NCBI GenBank assembly: GCA_030144725.1
Contig: JASKMD010000006.1
Location: forward strand, 5,105,226-5,169,225
Origin: Haematococcus lacustris
Taxonomy: Eukaryota > Chlorophyta > Chlorophyceae > Chlamydomonadales > Haematococcaceae
Direction: 5' to 3'
DNA length: 64,000 nt
Positions 24,201-35,378 of this stretch are shown here, piece after piece. A model generated the notes under the pieces. It was not told where the DNA came from. It searched no databases and saw only the letters and a list, made by a program, of their open reading frames with translations. Position numbers and translations under genes: made by a program. Every line of letters begins with the position of its first letter. Within the stretch, counting starts at the first letter, position 1.

Positions 24201-25181
24201 CGCAAGCAGCGACCAATGGTGGCCGGGGTTCTACGTCACCCTCTGCCACTGGTGAGCTGCACTGTAGTGCATAACCGACTGCACATTGAGGCTGAAGCTA
24301 AAGGAGGGCCTCACGCATTGCTGATGTCAGGCATGCAACTAGTCCACTCCAAAGCAGAAGGCAATACCATGGGGCAATACATGTGGCGGTGCTGACTGTG
24401 GCCTGGCATTTCCATGGCACTGCGCCACACTCTGCAGGGCACCGCACCTAAAGCTGTGCAGAGGTGTGCACAGCACTCTGTACCAGCAGTGGCCCTCGCG
24501 CTTTTCTGCTGCCATCCAGCCTGCATGTGGTAGCCTAGTCATAACTGCAGGAGTGGCATGGGACAAGCAAGTGTGGCTGTGGGTGCAGGCATGGGAGGTG
24601 TGGAGGGCACAGCAGAGGACTACCTGGCCGCCTTCAAAGCATGTTGGGAGCCATGTCTGACCTGGTACAATGCAAGCACCCTTACCCAGGTGTGAACTTG
24701 AAGAAAGTGTGACGTGAGTGTGGAGTGGCGTGTGACGCATGGCAATGACACACTGATGAGCCATGTGCAATGCATGCCATACCTTGTGTGGCTCATTGCA
24801 CCTAGCAATTGTTAAGCCGTGATGCCGGCTGAGAACTGACCTGCCCATCAGGCTGTGCTCATGTTGAATTGTGGGTTGTCTTGGCCTTGTTTAGCAGCCG
24901 CATCTGGCTCCTGCATCAGCTTTGTGGACATCAACGAATTGTCCATGGCTGCCCTGATGAACCAGCCTGCTTGCCTGTAGCTACGCACTCACAGCACTGC
25001 TCATCATCGGCATGCGCTTGCATGCGGATCAAGCCTGTCTGCAACTGCCCAACTGACCCCTTGGGCCTTACTTGTCCACACTCAGGACGAGGTGGATGGG
25101 CTGAAGGGCTGCATGGGCCTGTTCCTGGCTCGGGCGCTCCCCACCCTCAACTGCCACTATACTGTGTTTGCGCGGCACGAG
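17958..25181 (+). CDS. Unassigned, probably C2-domain protein, partial (5' lost in gap, 3' unresolved)
   Basis: I cannot name the family. Exons supported by AG/GT borders and consistent phase: 17958-18053, 18275-18333, 18622-18775, 19060-19239, 20111-20188, 20548-20603, 20961-21082, 21439-21509, 21856-21911, 22146-22288, 22590-22675 and 25086-25181. An exon starting near 24112 is possible but its frame is ambiguous. The first exon is a short amphipathic helix (AEVQALQELQQRLPAF). The next two contain LEVTVIQAQGLQAP and MELNPYVALYLQ, resembling strands of a C2 domain. Later blocks are GPAPLWRTALPHLQL, VVYDPEGDVVLGAGG, LALQLRYLADRRRR and GYLTFLFNQLSG, then a Pro/Ser linker and LKGCMGLFLARALP. 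A C2-like membrane or ciliary scaffold would fit, but that is inference. The coding sequence may end near 25.75 kb, where a further short open exon reaches a stop. Confidence 0.55.
18480..18610 (+). repeat. (CCCCA)n array in an intron of the C2-like gene
   Basis: About 26 pentamer units immediately upstream of the acceptor of the exon at 18622-18775. The same motif as GGGGT recurs in RAPTOR at 51.0-51.3 kb. Confidence 0.95.
18864..19013 (+). repeat. Imperfect (GCCCCT)n hexamer run in an intron of the C2-like gene
   Basis: GCCCCT units interrupted by GTGGCC variants, lying in the intron before the exon at 19060-19239. A complementary-orientation run (GGGGCA) follows that exon at about 19251-19340, so the exon is flanked by inverted arrays of one motif. 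Confidence 0.88.
20216..20301 (+). repeat. 15-bp minisatellite in an intron of the C2-like gene
   Basis: About five to six units of CTCTCACACTCCTAC with minor variants, starting just after the donor of the exon at 20111-20188. Confidence 0.9.
21161..21370 (+). repeat. (CTGAC)n array in an intron of the C2-like gene
   Basis: About 42 perfect pentamer units that decay on the right into CCGAC, CCGAA and CTGAA variants. The array lies between the exons ending at 21082 and starting at 21439. Confidence 0.95.
23199..23445 (-). repeat. Dispersed repeat R1, copy 3 (inverted)
   Basis: Reverse-oriented copy with its 154-bp core at 23280-23433. The donor-like end CAG|GTAAGTATG is intact. The acceptor-like end is TTTGTTTGAG instead of TTTGTTTCAG. 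It lies in the long unresolved interval between exons of the C2-like gene, on the opposite strand. Confidence 0.8.
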
Positions 25182-28015
25182 GTAGGTGATCAAGACTCAG
25201 CCGTCACTGACAGGAGCTAGCAGCAGGGTGCGGCTGGGGTCGTCATGAGGTGGCAGTGAGGTGCAGGTGGTAGAGCCACCTGGTCGGGCTGTGAGATGCA
25301 GTGGAGCTGGCAGGCGGGCCTAAACTGGATATGCCCACCCCGCTGCCTCACCTGATGTTCCACTGCATGTCGTCGTCATGCCTTGGCTTTCGCCTGTCAG
25401 CGTTGCTGCAACACCCTTTTCTCATGGACTCAACAAGCAATGGTTCAACGCTTGCTTCATGCGGGCACGCCCATGCCTCACAGTTTGGCACGGTTTCACT
25501 GCATGCCGTGTGCCTGCGATGTGGTTCTCAGCACCACTACCGGTACTTTGTGCCTCCCATTCCCGTCTGCATCTCACAAGTGTCTTGATGTGGTTTTAAA
25601 CATGCAGTGTGAGCATGTCACCTGCATGTGCAGTGAGTGTGGCACCAAACCTCATCCCTGTCTGTTTCCTGCCTTGCTGCAAGGTTTGCGGTGTGGCCTG
25701 AAGCGCCCCAGGGCTGTGCACCGCGCTGTGTCCAGTTGAGCCTTCAGCTGTAACTTCACATGTGCTTCTTTCATTGCAACCACTCCCAACCCCACCTCCT
25801 GCCCCTTCCCTTCGCCCCGCTTCTCCCTCCCTTGCTACCTGGGTTGCATGATGTGTTGTAGCGCAACTCTAGTCGGCCAAGCTGTACCCTCAGCATCTTG
25901 CAGTGTTGACAACCGTAGCATCACCTTGCTATCAGGCTGTGAACGCACAAGGCGCAACAGTGTGGGTACTTGCTGCATCTGCAGGAGAACTTCGGCAGCA
26001 ATTGCCCTGCAGCCAAAGGACCAAAGGACCAAAGAAGGGCAGGGCAGTTCAGGGAAGGTCGGGCTAGGGCCATAGCCAGGGCAAGGCTGGTGCAAGTCAG
26101 GGTTGGTGCATGTTAGGGTTCAGGAGTGAAAAGCGCACCTTGCGATGGCTCAGCCCTGCTGTTGCTGGGGCATGCTTCGGGGCATGCTCCGCTCGTCCTG
26201 TTCCTGAGTGGTGTGTCTGCATGACACCACACACATGAGTGTGGCAAATGGTGCTACCACCAAGGTGCTAGGTTGAGTAGGCAAAAACCGGCTGCAATCT
26301 GAGTGTACAACTGATGCTGTGTAGCTGGCTTGCCATGTCAACCCATCATCCAGCAAGGGCACTCACATGATGGGCTGCTGCTCCTCAACATGTGAGGTCA
26401 GTGTGTTGGTGGCAGGCCTAGTGAGGATGGAAAGCCCCGGTAGGTGCATCAGTGCCGGCAAGGCCGGGTGGTGCTGGCTGGACCCCTACAGCTAGGACTG
26501 TGATGGATGCGAGGGTGATTGGTTTGGGAGATGGTGGGGGTAGGGCGCATGGGCTGGTTCAGGCTGTGCAGCTGCTTGCGTGGGTGTGGAGCAGAGACGG
26601 GGCATGGGCTGGAGCTGGCTGGCTGCCTCCTGCCCCCGCAGCCGCTTGCCGATCTGTAAAAAGCTGCCTCCCCCTCCACATGAATCTCCACCCAGCCAGG
26701 GCTGCCAGCTGGCGTAGACCTCACACAACACGCACAACGGGCAGCTTGGCCCCCCTGCCGTTTGTAGGGGTGGAAGTTGGAGGACAAGCCCATGCCTGCA
26801 GGCATGTGCACACGCCAACTTTTAAACCCCCTCTTGGGAAATCTCGGGAAGAGTTGAGAACTTGGCAGGGGGTCCACAGTGAGTTCTCTAGCCAGTGACG
26901 CAAGGCTGGTGAGTTGCATTGAGTTTCATGGTTGTCAGATGGGTATCAACCGAGTGAGCAGCATGGAGGAGGGTTAGCCCACCTCTTGGAGCCTTATCAA
27001 CAAGGGATTGATGCAGTTGCCACTGATGTGCTCCTACTGTGGTCTCCTCCTAGTTCCAGAGCCCCTGAGCCAGCGCATGTTGATTTTCATGTAGGACATG
27101 AGGTCGGGCTCCTCGCACATCACGCACTATCCATCACGTTAAACAGGGACTCACTGCTATTGGGTCAGTGCACATCAAGTCCGCAGGCTCGGTAGGGTTG
27201 GATACCCGGCAGGGTCGGCAGGTGATATCAACATGCCCAACCAGCTCAGCGTGTGTCTCACCGCGGCCTCATTCCGACGCTTCAATCAGCGTGTAAATCC
27301 GTGCTGGAATGAGTCCGAAAAACCGTTGTCCCTTATCGTTAGGGGGGTTGGTGGTTCAATGGGAGGGGTGACCACCTACAGCTAGAGTTCGAGGAGTTAC
27401 ATACAGGTTGTTGCACCTCGTCCTACTTCATGATCAACTGCAGTATGTCACGCATTGTGTGCAGGCTCACATAACGACGTGACAAGGCTCACGGTTGCAG
27501 GGTATGTAGCTGCCATCAGCATCCAAGTGCTAGCACTCTGGCCATGTCACCAAGCATCATCCATGTCCATCAATGTGCTCAGAGTATGGCTCAATCTGCA
27601 GAACCGCAACTACAACATTTGCGCCTTTGTTTAGGTGCGTATGGTCCTCTGCTCGAACACCTGATGGCATGAATGCCTGTAGTGCAAGCTGAAAGAGGCC
27701 AGCCAAGCAGCATGACGGCTGCCGGCATTAGCGGCGTGACCATCGATGTCCAGCTGGGTGAATTCGTTCATCCTCAAATGAAGCACAAAACTGGCCGCGG
27801 CATGGGTATGCGCACATCATTTTGAATTGCTAAGCCCTCACTTATCCGCGTTTGGCTTGACGAGTTTAAAGCGCAGAAGGCCGTCATTCAGTGCGTTTAA
27901 TGCACGCACGTCAGCCTCTGGGAAGACCACGGGCCGCGTTAACTGCGGTCAAACGTCAAGCTCAAGGTCATCGCGTCTCACGCATGATCAAAGTCACGAC
28001 CGCGGGTGCCCATCC
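25182..28015. other. Mostly unassigned interval between the C2-like gene and DUF4336
   Basis: I see no chain of exons I can defend. Open frames at 26449-26919 occur on both strands and look like composition artefacts. A short leftward frame at 25835-26010 (block AEVLLQMQQVPTLLRLVRS) has protein-like composition but no clear partner exons. The 3' end of the C2-like gene and the 3' untranslated region of the DUF4336 gene must both lie here. A minus-strand TGTAA at 27397-27401, about 615 bp past the DUF4336 stop, is a possible polyadenylation signal. Confidence 0.4.
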
Positions 28016-31000
28016 CTAAGAATAAAAGCCCACCTTGGTGCTGCTGGACTTGGGACCAAACAGCGATGTGAGGAAAGACAGCGGTCCAGTAGGAGTCGTT
28101 GAAGCATTGCTCCGTTCATCCTCCTCCTGTCGCAAGTCAGAAATTAGTCAAACTTCGTTAGAACTTGGAAAGGGGCGGAACGGTGCAGGAGGGGTAAGCA
28201 TCAGTGTGCAAGGCGGCATGCAGGTGCCAGAGCAGTAGGTGGCAGCTGACCCCAAGGCATTTAGCCAGGCTAAGCCATGAGCTACAGCACATGGCAGCAG
28301 ACTGGTTCGGGCAGCAGCACAGCCAGGTCAAGGTGCGCAGCGTAGGGTAAAGCAGGGCTGGCCAAGTCAGGGTGGGGCAGCACAGGTCTGACAAGGTTAG
28401 GGTGTGGAGCGTGGCGTCCCTGCTGCCCTGCTCACCTGGTCCTGTTGCCCCTGGTAGGCAAAGGTGAAGGCGCGCTTGAAGTCCAGGGGGTCGGCCTTGA
28501 CTGGCGCTGCAAAGTGGCATGGGATGATTTGGCGGAAGTTCCAGGAACTCACGATGTCATCCACCCAGGCCCGCACCTGGACACACACGTCACACCTCAC
28601 ACCTCACATGCACGCACCCGGACACACACCTCACACCTCACAGGTTCAGTCACAGCTGCTGCTGCTGTTTCTGCAATGCCTGCGACAGGGTCACCCCCCT
28701 GTCCTGGTGAGCAGGCGGTCTGCATGCTGTCACCCTCCTCCAGCTTGAGCCTTGCTGCAGGCAGAATGCCGCTGTAGGGACCTCCTGGCCTGGCAGCTGC
28801 ACTGGCTGGCTGCCAGGCTGGCAATCCCTCACTCACACCTCTCACCTCCTCTCCACACATTGCCCACCCAAAGGCCATCCATGCTTAACTAGCATGCGTA
28901 CACATAGCAGTGCCAACAAAACTGATAATTGGCCTAAACAGAACATGGCCTTACCCATATTACACCTACAGTCGTTACTCTATAACCACTTTATAAACAC
29001 ACACTCTCATATACATTTCATACCTGTGGTCACACCGGATTACTCACTCTATGTACACAGGGCCACCCCCTACTCACAGCTCTTGTGTGGGCATGTAGGA
29101 GGGTGTGTGACTCACGTATGGCAGCACCTTGTTGTACACCAGCAGCTCCACCACGGGCCCTACAAACAACCGGTTGCTGATGGCCCTGAAGGATTCCTGT
29201 GCCAAGGTAGAGGGAGGGCAGGTGGACAGGTAGGCAGGCAAGGGGGCGGGAAGGCCAGCCGGTAAACTGGTAGGCAGGCGGCTCTCAGGCAGGTGGTGCG
29301 CAGAGGCAGGAGTCAGTCAGGTGAGCAGCAGGGTGGGCACTGCCTACTAGGCCTGCCTACCACCACCTACTACTAGGTGTGTACTACTAGGCAGGTAGAC
29401 AGGTAGCGAGCAGGCAGGCAATGGGTGAGGTAGGAAGGCGGACAGGCAGGCAGGAGGGCGCTGGTGATGAGCCCAAGGGCAGCTGGCGGGCAGGTATGTA
29501 GGTGGGTAGGCAGGCTGTAGCAGGGTAGCAGGCAGGCTCTGGTGGGAGGAGGACATGAGCAAGCTGATATGCAGCGGGCAGTGGGGATATGGCAGGCGAG
29601 GCTGGGGATGTGGCAGGGATGTGGCAGGCAAGGCTGGGGGGAAGGCAGGCAAGGCTGGGGGGCAAGGCTGGGGGTATGCGGGCCGGCAAGGCTGGGGGAG
29701 GCTAGTGCGCGACAGAGCTGACTGACCTCTGGGTCCAGGAGGTCGCTTGGGCTGAAGTACAGCACCAGCAGCGCCATACGCATCCAGCCTGGACACGTCA
29801 AGCCCAGCCAGCACCGCCACGCTAGGGCCATTGACAATGATGATGATGGCGTTTGCTGAGCCCAGAAGAGAGAGAGGGGTCGGTAGCAGAGCATGCCCTG
29901 ATTATGTACAGGTCACACTTTGGTCATTGACTCTGTGGTGCAAGCCGAGTCTGTTGGCAGCGTGGCTGGCTTGGCATGGTTTACCATATTTTGCCCATGC
30001 TGCCCATGCATAGGGCAACAACCATGTGCAAGCATGCAAGCACAGGTGCTCCTCAGTCACGCAAGGTCACCTTGATCAGACCCCAGCAGTGGCCTCTCCA
30101 TGATGCCTGTCCCGGGGAGGTCACACCTGGGTCACACCCCAGCTGTTGTTCATCTGAATCACTGACCCTGGCACCCTGCTGCTGGCTATAACAGGATGTC
30201 CTGAACAGGCAGCCACCCAGCTGGGTAGCTACCACCCAACTGGGCAGCTTGGGCACCCAACTGGGTAGCTACCACCCAGCTGCCGCCTGCGTCCCACCCT
30301 CCTACCTCTCCGCCTGTTGGCAGGGGTGTCCTCCACAGGCTCTGGTCGAGCTATCTCCTTCACCTGAGCAGGCAGACACTCGCATACACGCATGCATGCT
30401 AGCTGGCATGCAGCATGTCCACCCATGGGCCAGATACATGGTCCTGCTATGCTGACGTACAAAAGAAGTACAGAGCACCAACACACCAACACTAGCACAC
30501 GAACACACGAACACACCAACACCAGGGTGTACAGCCCCCCACCTCTTGTGCTTGTGCTTGTGCTTGTGCCCGTGCCCGTGCCTGTGCCCCTCCCCTCCCC
30601 TCCCCCTCCCTGTCTCCTCCCCACATCCTTCTCCTCCCCTCCCCTCCTCCCTCTCCTCCCCTCCCTCCTCCCTCTCCTTTTCTCCCCTCCCCTCCTCCCT
30701 CTCCTCCCCCTTCCCCTCTTCCCCCCTCCTCCCTCACACCAGCCTGCTACTGCTGCTGCCCACCTCTTGGGCTGTGCGGCCTCCAGCCACAAACCGTGCG
30801 AGCAGGTTGTCTCGGGCGAGCTCAAGCAAGCTGGGCACCGGGATGATGTCAGGCGGCTACGGGCCACAGGTGGACAGCAGCAGGGCAAGGCAGAGCAGGG
30901 CAAGGCAAAGCGGGGTGAAGCAGGGAGGGGTGGGGTGGAGTGGGGTGGGCGGAGTGGGGCAAGGTAGGAGCGCAAGCCAGGTGCCAGGTGGCAAGGCAGT

Positions 31001-34000
31001 GGGCAAAACAACAAGGCCACGAGTGGGGCTCTGAGGCAGGCAGCAGGTCAGGCAGCAGGGCAGGCAGCAGGGGATGTGGCAGGCGGCAGGGCATTGGTCA
31101 GGCATTAGGCAGGCGTGTACCTGTTGATCGACGTAGAGCACTGCGTCAGTGACGAGGAGGGTGCGGGAACGCTTGTGAAAGAAAGCCACCTCGCAAAACC
31201 TCACAAAATCTCCAACTCCTGCATGCATGGACGCATGGCCGCACACAACCCTTTCTTACCAGGACTCTCTATCATGGATGCATGGCATGCACAGAAGAGC
31301 CAAGGTACAAACACCATCAGCATAGACGCGGGTGTTTTATTGCACTTGTGCTCTACTGTATCTAATACATCATCACCACATGGAGCCAGCCAAGCAGTGT
31401 GTGTGCTCGCCTCCACCTATCTCTGCACTGAGTCACAGACACCTGCACAGCAGCCGCCCGCCCGCCCGCCCGCCCGCCCGCCCGCCCGCCTGCTTGCCCT
31501 CCTGCCCGCCTGGCCAGCCGATCGCCAGCCCGCAATGAACACCCTCTACTCATCCCACCCCTTTGCTCCAGCCCCCTTCCCCAGCCCCTGCTGCTGCTCA
31601 ACTACCCAACCAACCCCTGCTGCCCCTGGCCCTGTGGATCCTCTCAACAGAGTGATATGCCTGCTAAGGTGCCATGCCTGCCTGCCTCTTGCTGCTGCTA
31701 CTGCCCCTGCTGCCCCTGAGCCTGCTCCTGCTGCCGCTGCCACTGCTCCTGCTGCTGACCTGCCTGCCGCCGCTGACCAAAAGCATGCGGGAAGGTGCCC
31801 GGCACTGACCTATAGAAGGCGGCAGGAACACTTTTTGCTCGATCTCATCAGCCCAGGGCGTGTCAGGGTCATCACTCTTCAGCTCACCTGTAGCAGTGGC
31901 AGCAGCAGCAGCCTCAGCAAAGGCAGGAGAGGCAGCAGCACCAGCAAGAGCAGCAGCGACAGCAGCAGCAGCAGCAGCAGGGGTGGCAGCAGCACGCACC
32001 AGCAGGGAAGATGCCGAAGAACTGGGGCGGCAGGTTTAAGGGGAATGACCACTGGTAAGGTGACACGTACACCTGTAGGCACAGGCAGTGGCTGCTGCAG
32101 TCAGGGTCAGGCATGAATTGTAAGCACAGCCAGCAATGGAGGCAGCAGCAGAAGCAGCGGAAGCAGCAACAAGAGCAGCAGAAGGAAGCAGAAACCAGGA
32201 TGGTCAGGGCAGCAGGGCAGCAGCGGCAACAGTGGCAGCAACAGGTAGGAGAGCTTAGCAGTGGTCAAAAGGGGTGGACACAACAGTGGCAGGTGTGATT
32301 GTTGCAGCAGGAGGGAGAAGGTGCTCTTGGCTGTGCCATACAGAGTGGCTGGAACTCGATCACTGGCGGCGCTGCCAGGCTGCTGCAGCTCATGAGGCTG
32401 ATGACGGTGAGGGTGAGGGCTGAGCGTGAGGGTGACGTGCTGCTGCAGCTAATTGGACCATGCAGCAGAGTCCTCTTCAACACTAGCTCGAAGCCATGAG
32501 GCGCTGCCCTGGCTGTGCAATTAGACACTACCTGCCTTGACTGCCTGCCTGCCTGCCCCTGCCTTGCCTGCCTGCCCCTGCCTTGCCTGCCTGCCCCTGC
32601 CTTGCCTGCCTGCCCCTGCCTTGCCTGCCTGCCCCTGCCTTGCCTGCCTGCCCCTGCCTTGCCTGCCTGCCCCTGCCTTGCCTGCCTGCCCCTGCCTTGC
32701 CTGCCTGCCCCTGCCTTGCCTGCCTGCCCCTGCCTTGCCTGCCTGCCCCTGCCTTGCCTGCCTGCCCCTGCCTTGCCTGCCTGCCCCTGCCTTGCCTGCC
32801 TGCCCCTGCCTTGCCTGCCTGCCCCTGCCTTGCCTGCCTGCCCCTGCCTTGCCTGCCTGCCCCTGCCTTGACTGCCTGCCCCTGCCTTGACTGCTTGGCC
32901 TCAACCTGAGCTGCTTGGCGTCAGCCTTGGCCTGCTGCCTTTGCCTTGGCCTGCTGCCCTTGCCTTGGCTTACTGCTTTTGCCTTGCTGCTTTTGCCTCA
33001 GCCTTGGCCTGCTGCCCTTGCCTTGGCTTTGGGGAATTGGCGAGAGAACGGGCCAACAAAGGCCTTGTGTTCATACGCAAAGGTGGGCAGCACGATGTAT
33101 TCCACTGGTGCACCCAGCTCCTTCACCAGCCGCACACACTCCTCAGTAGGGGCCACAGGGGCGTGCACCCACAGCCCTGGAGGCCGAGCCACCATGAAGT
33201 GTATGTCAGCAGCCACGGTGACCAGGCACAGTGGACCAGCATGGAGTACATGAGTTTGAGCAATGGGTTTTGCATGGCACAATGCCTGGGCATGCGCAGC
33301 CTAGCTGTAGGCCCATGGGGCAGGGGTGACCCCACCCCACCCCACCCCACCCCACCCCACCTCACCCCATCCCACCCCACCCCTCACCACCGCTCTTAAG
33401 CTTAATGACAGTCATGCGTACGGGCGTGTACACGTCAAACAGCTCCAGGGCCTGCGTTTGTTCAAAGGTCCAGATGGTCCCCCTCTCCACCTGCAACAGC
33501 ACCATCAGAGTAACAGCACCACCAGCAGCACCCCGGTTGCTCCTCCTGCTGCTGCTCCATTGCTGCTGCCGCTGAGGCCACTGATGTGCGGGTGCTGCGG
33601 CTTGTGCTGTTGCCGTTGTTGATGTGGCTGCTGCTGCGGGTGCTGCAGCTGCTGAGGTGAGCTGTCCAGGTGCTGAGGGCCAGGTGGTGAGTGGAGCAGC
33701 GCCACTGCCTCAGGAAACTAGCCGGCCTGCTTACCTGCTGTTAACTAGTGCAACGGGCTGGTAGCCATATAAGCATTAAAGCTGTTAGTTTTGATGAGGA
33801 GCCCAGTGGTCAAGGGGGATTAGCCCCTTGAACGAGTGCCACCGGAGTGGGGTTTGCAGTCATGAAGGGTGCGACCGAGGATGCTTCAATATGATTGTAG
33901 CGGAGTGAGATTACCCACAGCCCAACATGTTGTTCCTTGTTGAATGAGTTTTGTTGGCCTGAGGAGAGGTTGGCAGTTGGAAGAATCACAGTTGGAAGAA

Positions 34001-34687
34001 AAGGAAGTTGAAGGAAAGGAAGTTGAATGAGTTTTGTTGGTCTGAGGACAGGAAGCCCACATGGCGGATCCAAAAGCTGAGGTTGAGGCTATGCTGGCCC
34101 TGGTCTGCAGCTGGTGCCAAGCCTGGTTCCAGGAGGTCCAACCCAAGGAAGGGATTGAGCTTGTGGGCTGAGGCTGAGGCCTTAGGCTGAGGCTCAGAGT
34201 TTGACATCAGCTGGATGGCTGATGGCACAAGCTGGGTCCTGTTCTGACAGTTCCACCTTCACTGCCTGCTCACCTCATATCGCACAGTTTTGCGCTGAAA
34301 GGCAGGCCCCAGAGGGAAGGGGAATCCAGTGATGAACGCATAGAATTGAGATGGACGCTTTTCTGGACGCTCTTTGTTTGCCAATTGCGACCCGCTCTTG
34401 GTTATGGTCCCTTTCCCCGTCGTGCGCGCTGGGCTGCCTCCTCGTGTGGTGGGCCCGGACCCCCTAGTGGTGACTTGCGGAGAGGCCTGGCGCGTGGTCG
34501 AGGGCGCTGCCTTGGCTGACACACTGCAGCGCCGATGGGTGCGCATCGACATCTCCCTGCGATTAAGCTGTGGCGTTAGTGGGGTGGGCGCTGCGGTGGC
34601 TGCAGGAGCAGTGTGGCGGCCAGGCATCGCGGCGGCCATCCTGGCACAGAGCCGGTCAGAGCCGTACTGGTGACGAAGGCCATTCAT
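28016..34687 (-). CDS. DUF4336-domain protein, probably plastid, complete, 12 exons
   Basis: A protein of unknown function from a family shared by plants, algae and bacteria. The fold is probably metallo-hydrolase-like, which is from memory and not shown here. Exons in gene order: 34274-34687, 33388-33490, 33022-33176, 32000-32072, 31810-31887, 31121-31218, 30764-30856, 30306-30363, 29727-29788, 29116-29196, 28436-28576 and 28016-28126. Every junction keeps phase, giving about 488 aa. The N-terminus is Ala/Thr/Arg/Ser-rich, like a transit peptide. Family-like blocks in order are FITGFPFPLGPAF, IWTFEQTQALELFDVYTP, GLWVHAPVAPTEECVRLVKE, EYIVLPTFAYEHKAFVGPFS, VYVSPYQWSFPLNLP, FFHKRSRTLLVTDAV, NRLFVGPVVELLVYNKVLPY and RQIIPCHFAAPVKADP. 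Exon 3 needs a GC donor (AAG|GCAAGG). The last exon has little similarity to the family and is chosen by splice site, phase and stop. An in-frame Met 16 codons in is an alternative start. Confidence 0.88.
29260..29700. repeat. Degenerate GGCAGG-rich tract in a DUF4336 intron
   Basis: Loose repeats of GGCAGG and GGCAAGGCTGGGG between the exons at 29727-29788 and 29116-29196. It is not a clean array. It produces long open frames that I treat as artefacts. Confidence 0.6.
32541..32890 (+). repeat. 19-bp minisatellite in a DUF4336 intron
   Basis: About 18 near-identical units of GCCTTGCCTGCCTGCCCCT, between the exons at 33022-33176 and 32000-32072. Because the unit is not a multiple of three, all frames read a Leu/Pro/Ala/Cys pattern, which is why long open frames appear on both strands. 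Confidence 0.95.
33781..33957 (+). repeat. Dispersed repeat R2, copy 2, in DUF4336 intron 1
   Basis: Direct-orientation match to 13519-13685, sharing the blocks AAGGGTGCGACCGAGGATGC and GCGGAGTGAGATTACCCACA and the end TTGAATGAGTTTTGTTG. That last segment is then partly duplicated again at about 34020-34045. Confidence 0.8.
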
Positions 34688-35378
34688 GATTGTAAGTCAC
34701 ACCCTGAACACCTTGCCACTATGCTGTAGTGTAGCTTCAGTCTGGTTAAGCCCTGGCAGTCTAATGCGTTTGGAACAAAATATTGATTTGATGGATCAAG
34801 CATGCGGATTACCAGAGCTGTCGTCCTCGTGCATGCATGACAGTGCTCTATTGTTGATCCAATGGATTGAGCATGCAAATCATCAGAGAGCTCTGGCGTC
34901 CTCAACTATCTGTGACATGCAGGGGGTTACCCCGGCCATTGGCCATGCCAATCCGTGCCAGGCTTGCGCATCGCACCACGCCCTAGTGGATGGTAGCGAA
35001 GGCTATCGCGGTAGTTCGCGCGCGCTAAAACTCGCGTTTAAGACTGAAGCCTTGTCCCAGATGGCGAATTGAGCCAAGTGTATGATCTATGTGTGTGCTC
35101 CGCCAAGTGCGCATGGAATGCGATAAGTGAGTGGTGATGAACCAGGCAGGCGGTACAGCAGGGACATGCGGAACACCTGGAACTGCACAACCACGCTCCG
35201 TTGCTTTTGTGAGGATATGTGCAACATTTGTCGTTCGCTCACACAAGCAGCTGCGCTTAGCAAACCCGCTCTCTGTTTATGCACATAGAGTCCTCGAGAT
35301 AATGTGGCCAATTGAGAGGCTGTGACAATAGCTTGCCACAGATAAGAAACCAGCGCTTTCTGTTATCATGCCTCGGTC
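34688..35378. other. Intergenic stretch between DUF4336 and HCF106
   Basis: No exon is supported. It should contain the promoter of the leftward DUF4336 gene and the 3' untranslated region of leftward HCF106. It includes two near-repeats of a roughly 35-bp segment around TTGATGGATCAAGCATGCGGAT and CCAATGGATTGAGCATGCAAAT (34786 and 34859). Confidence 0.4.

Noticed and set aside
26449..26919. Opposed 148- and 156-codon frames
   Set aside because: Long on both strands at once, no homology I recognise, and no splice-linked neighbours. Probably a GC-composition effect.
31201..32116. Long plus-strand frame with Ser-Ser-Gly-Ser repeats
   Set aside because: Overlaps two well-supported leftward DUF4336 exons and is kept open by GCA/AGC trinucleotide runs.
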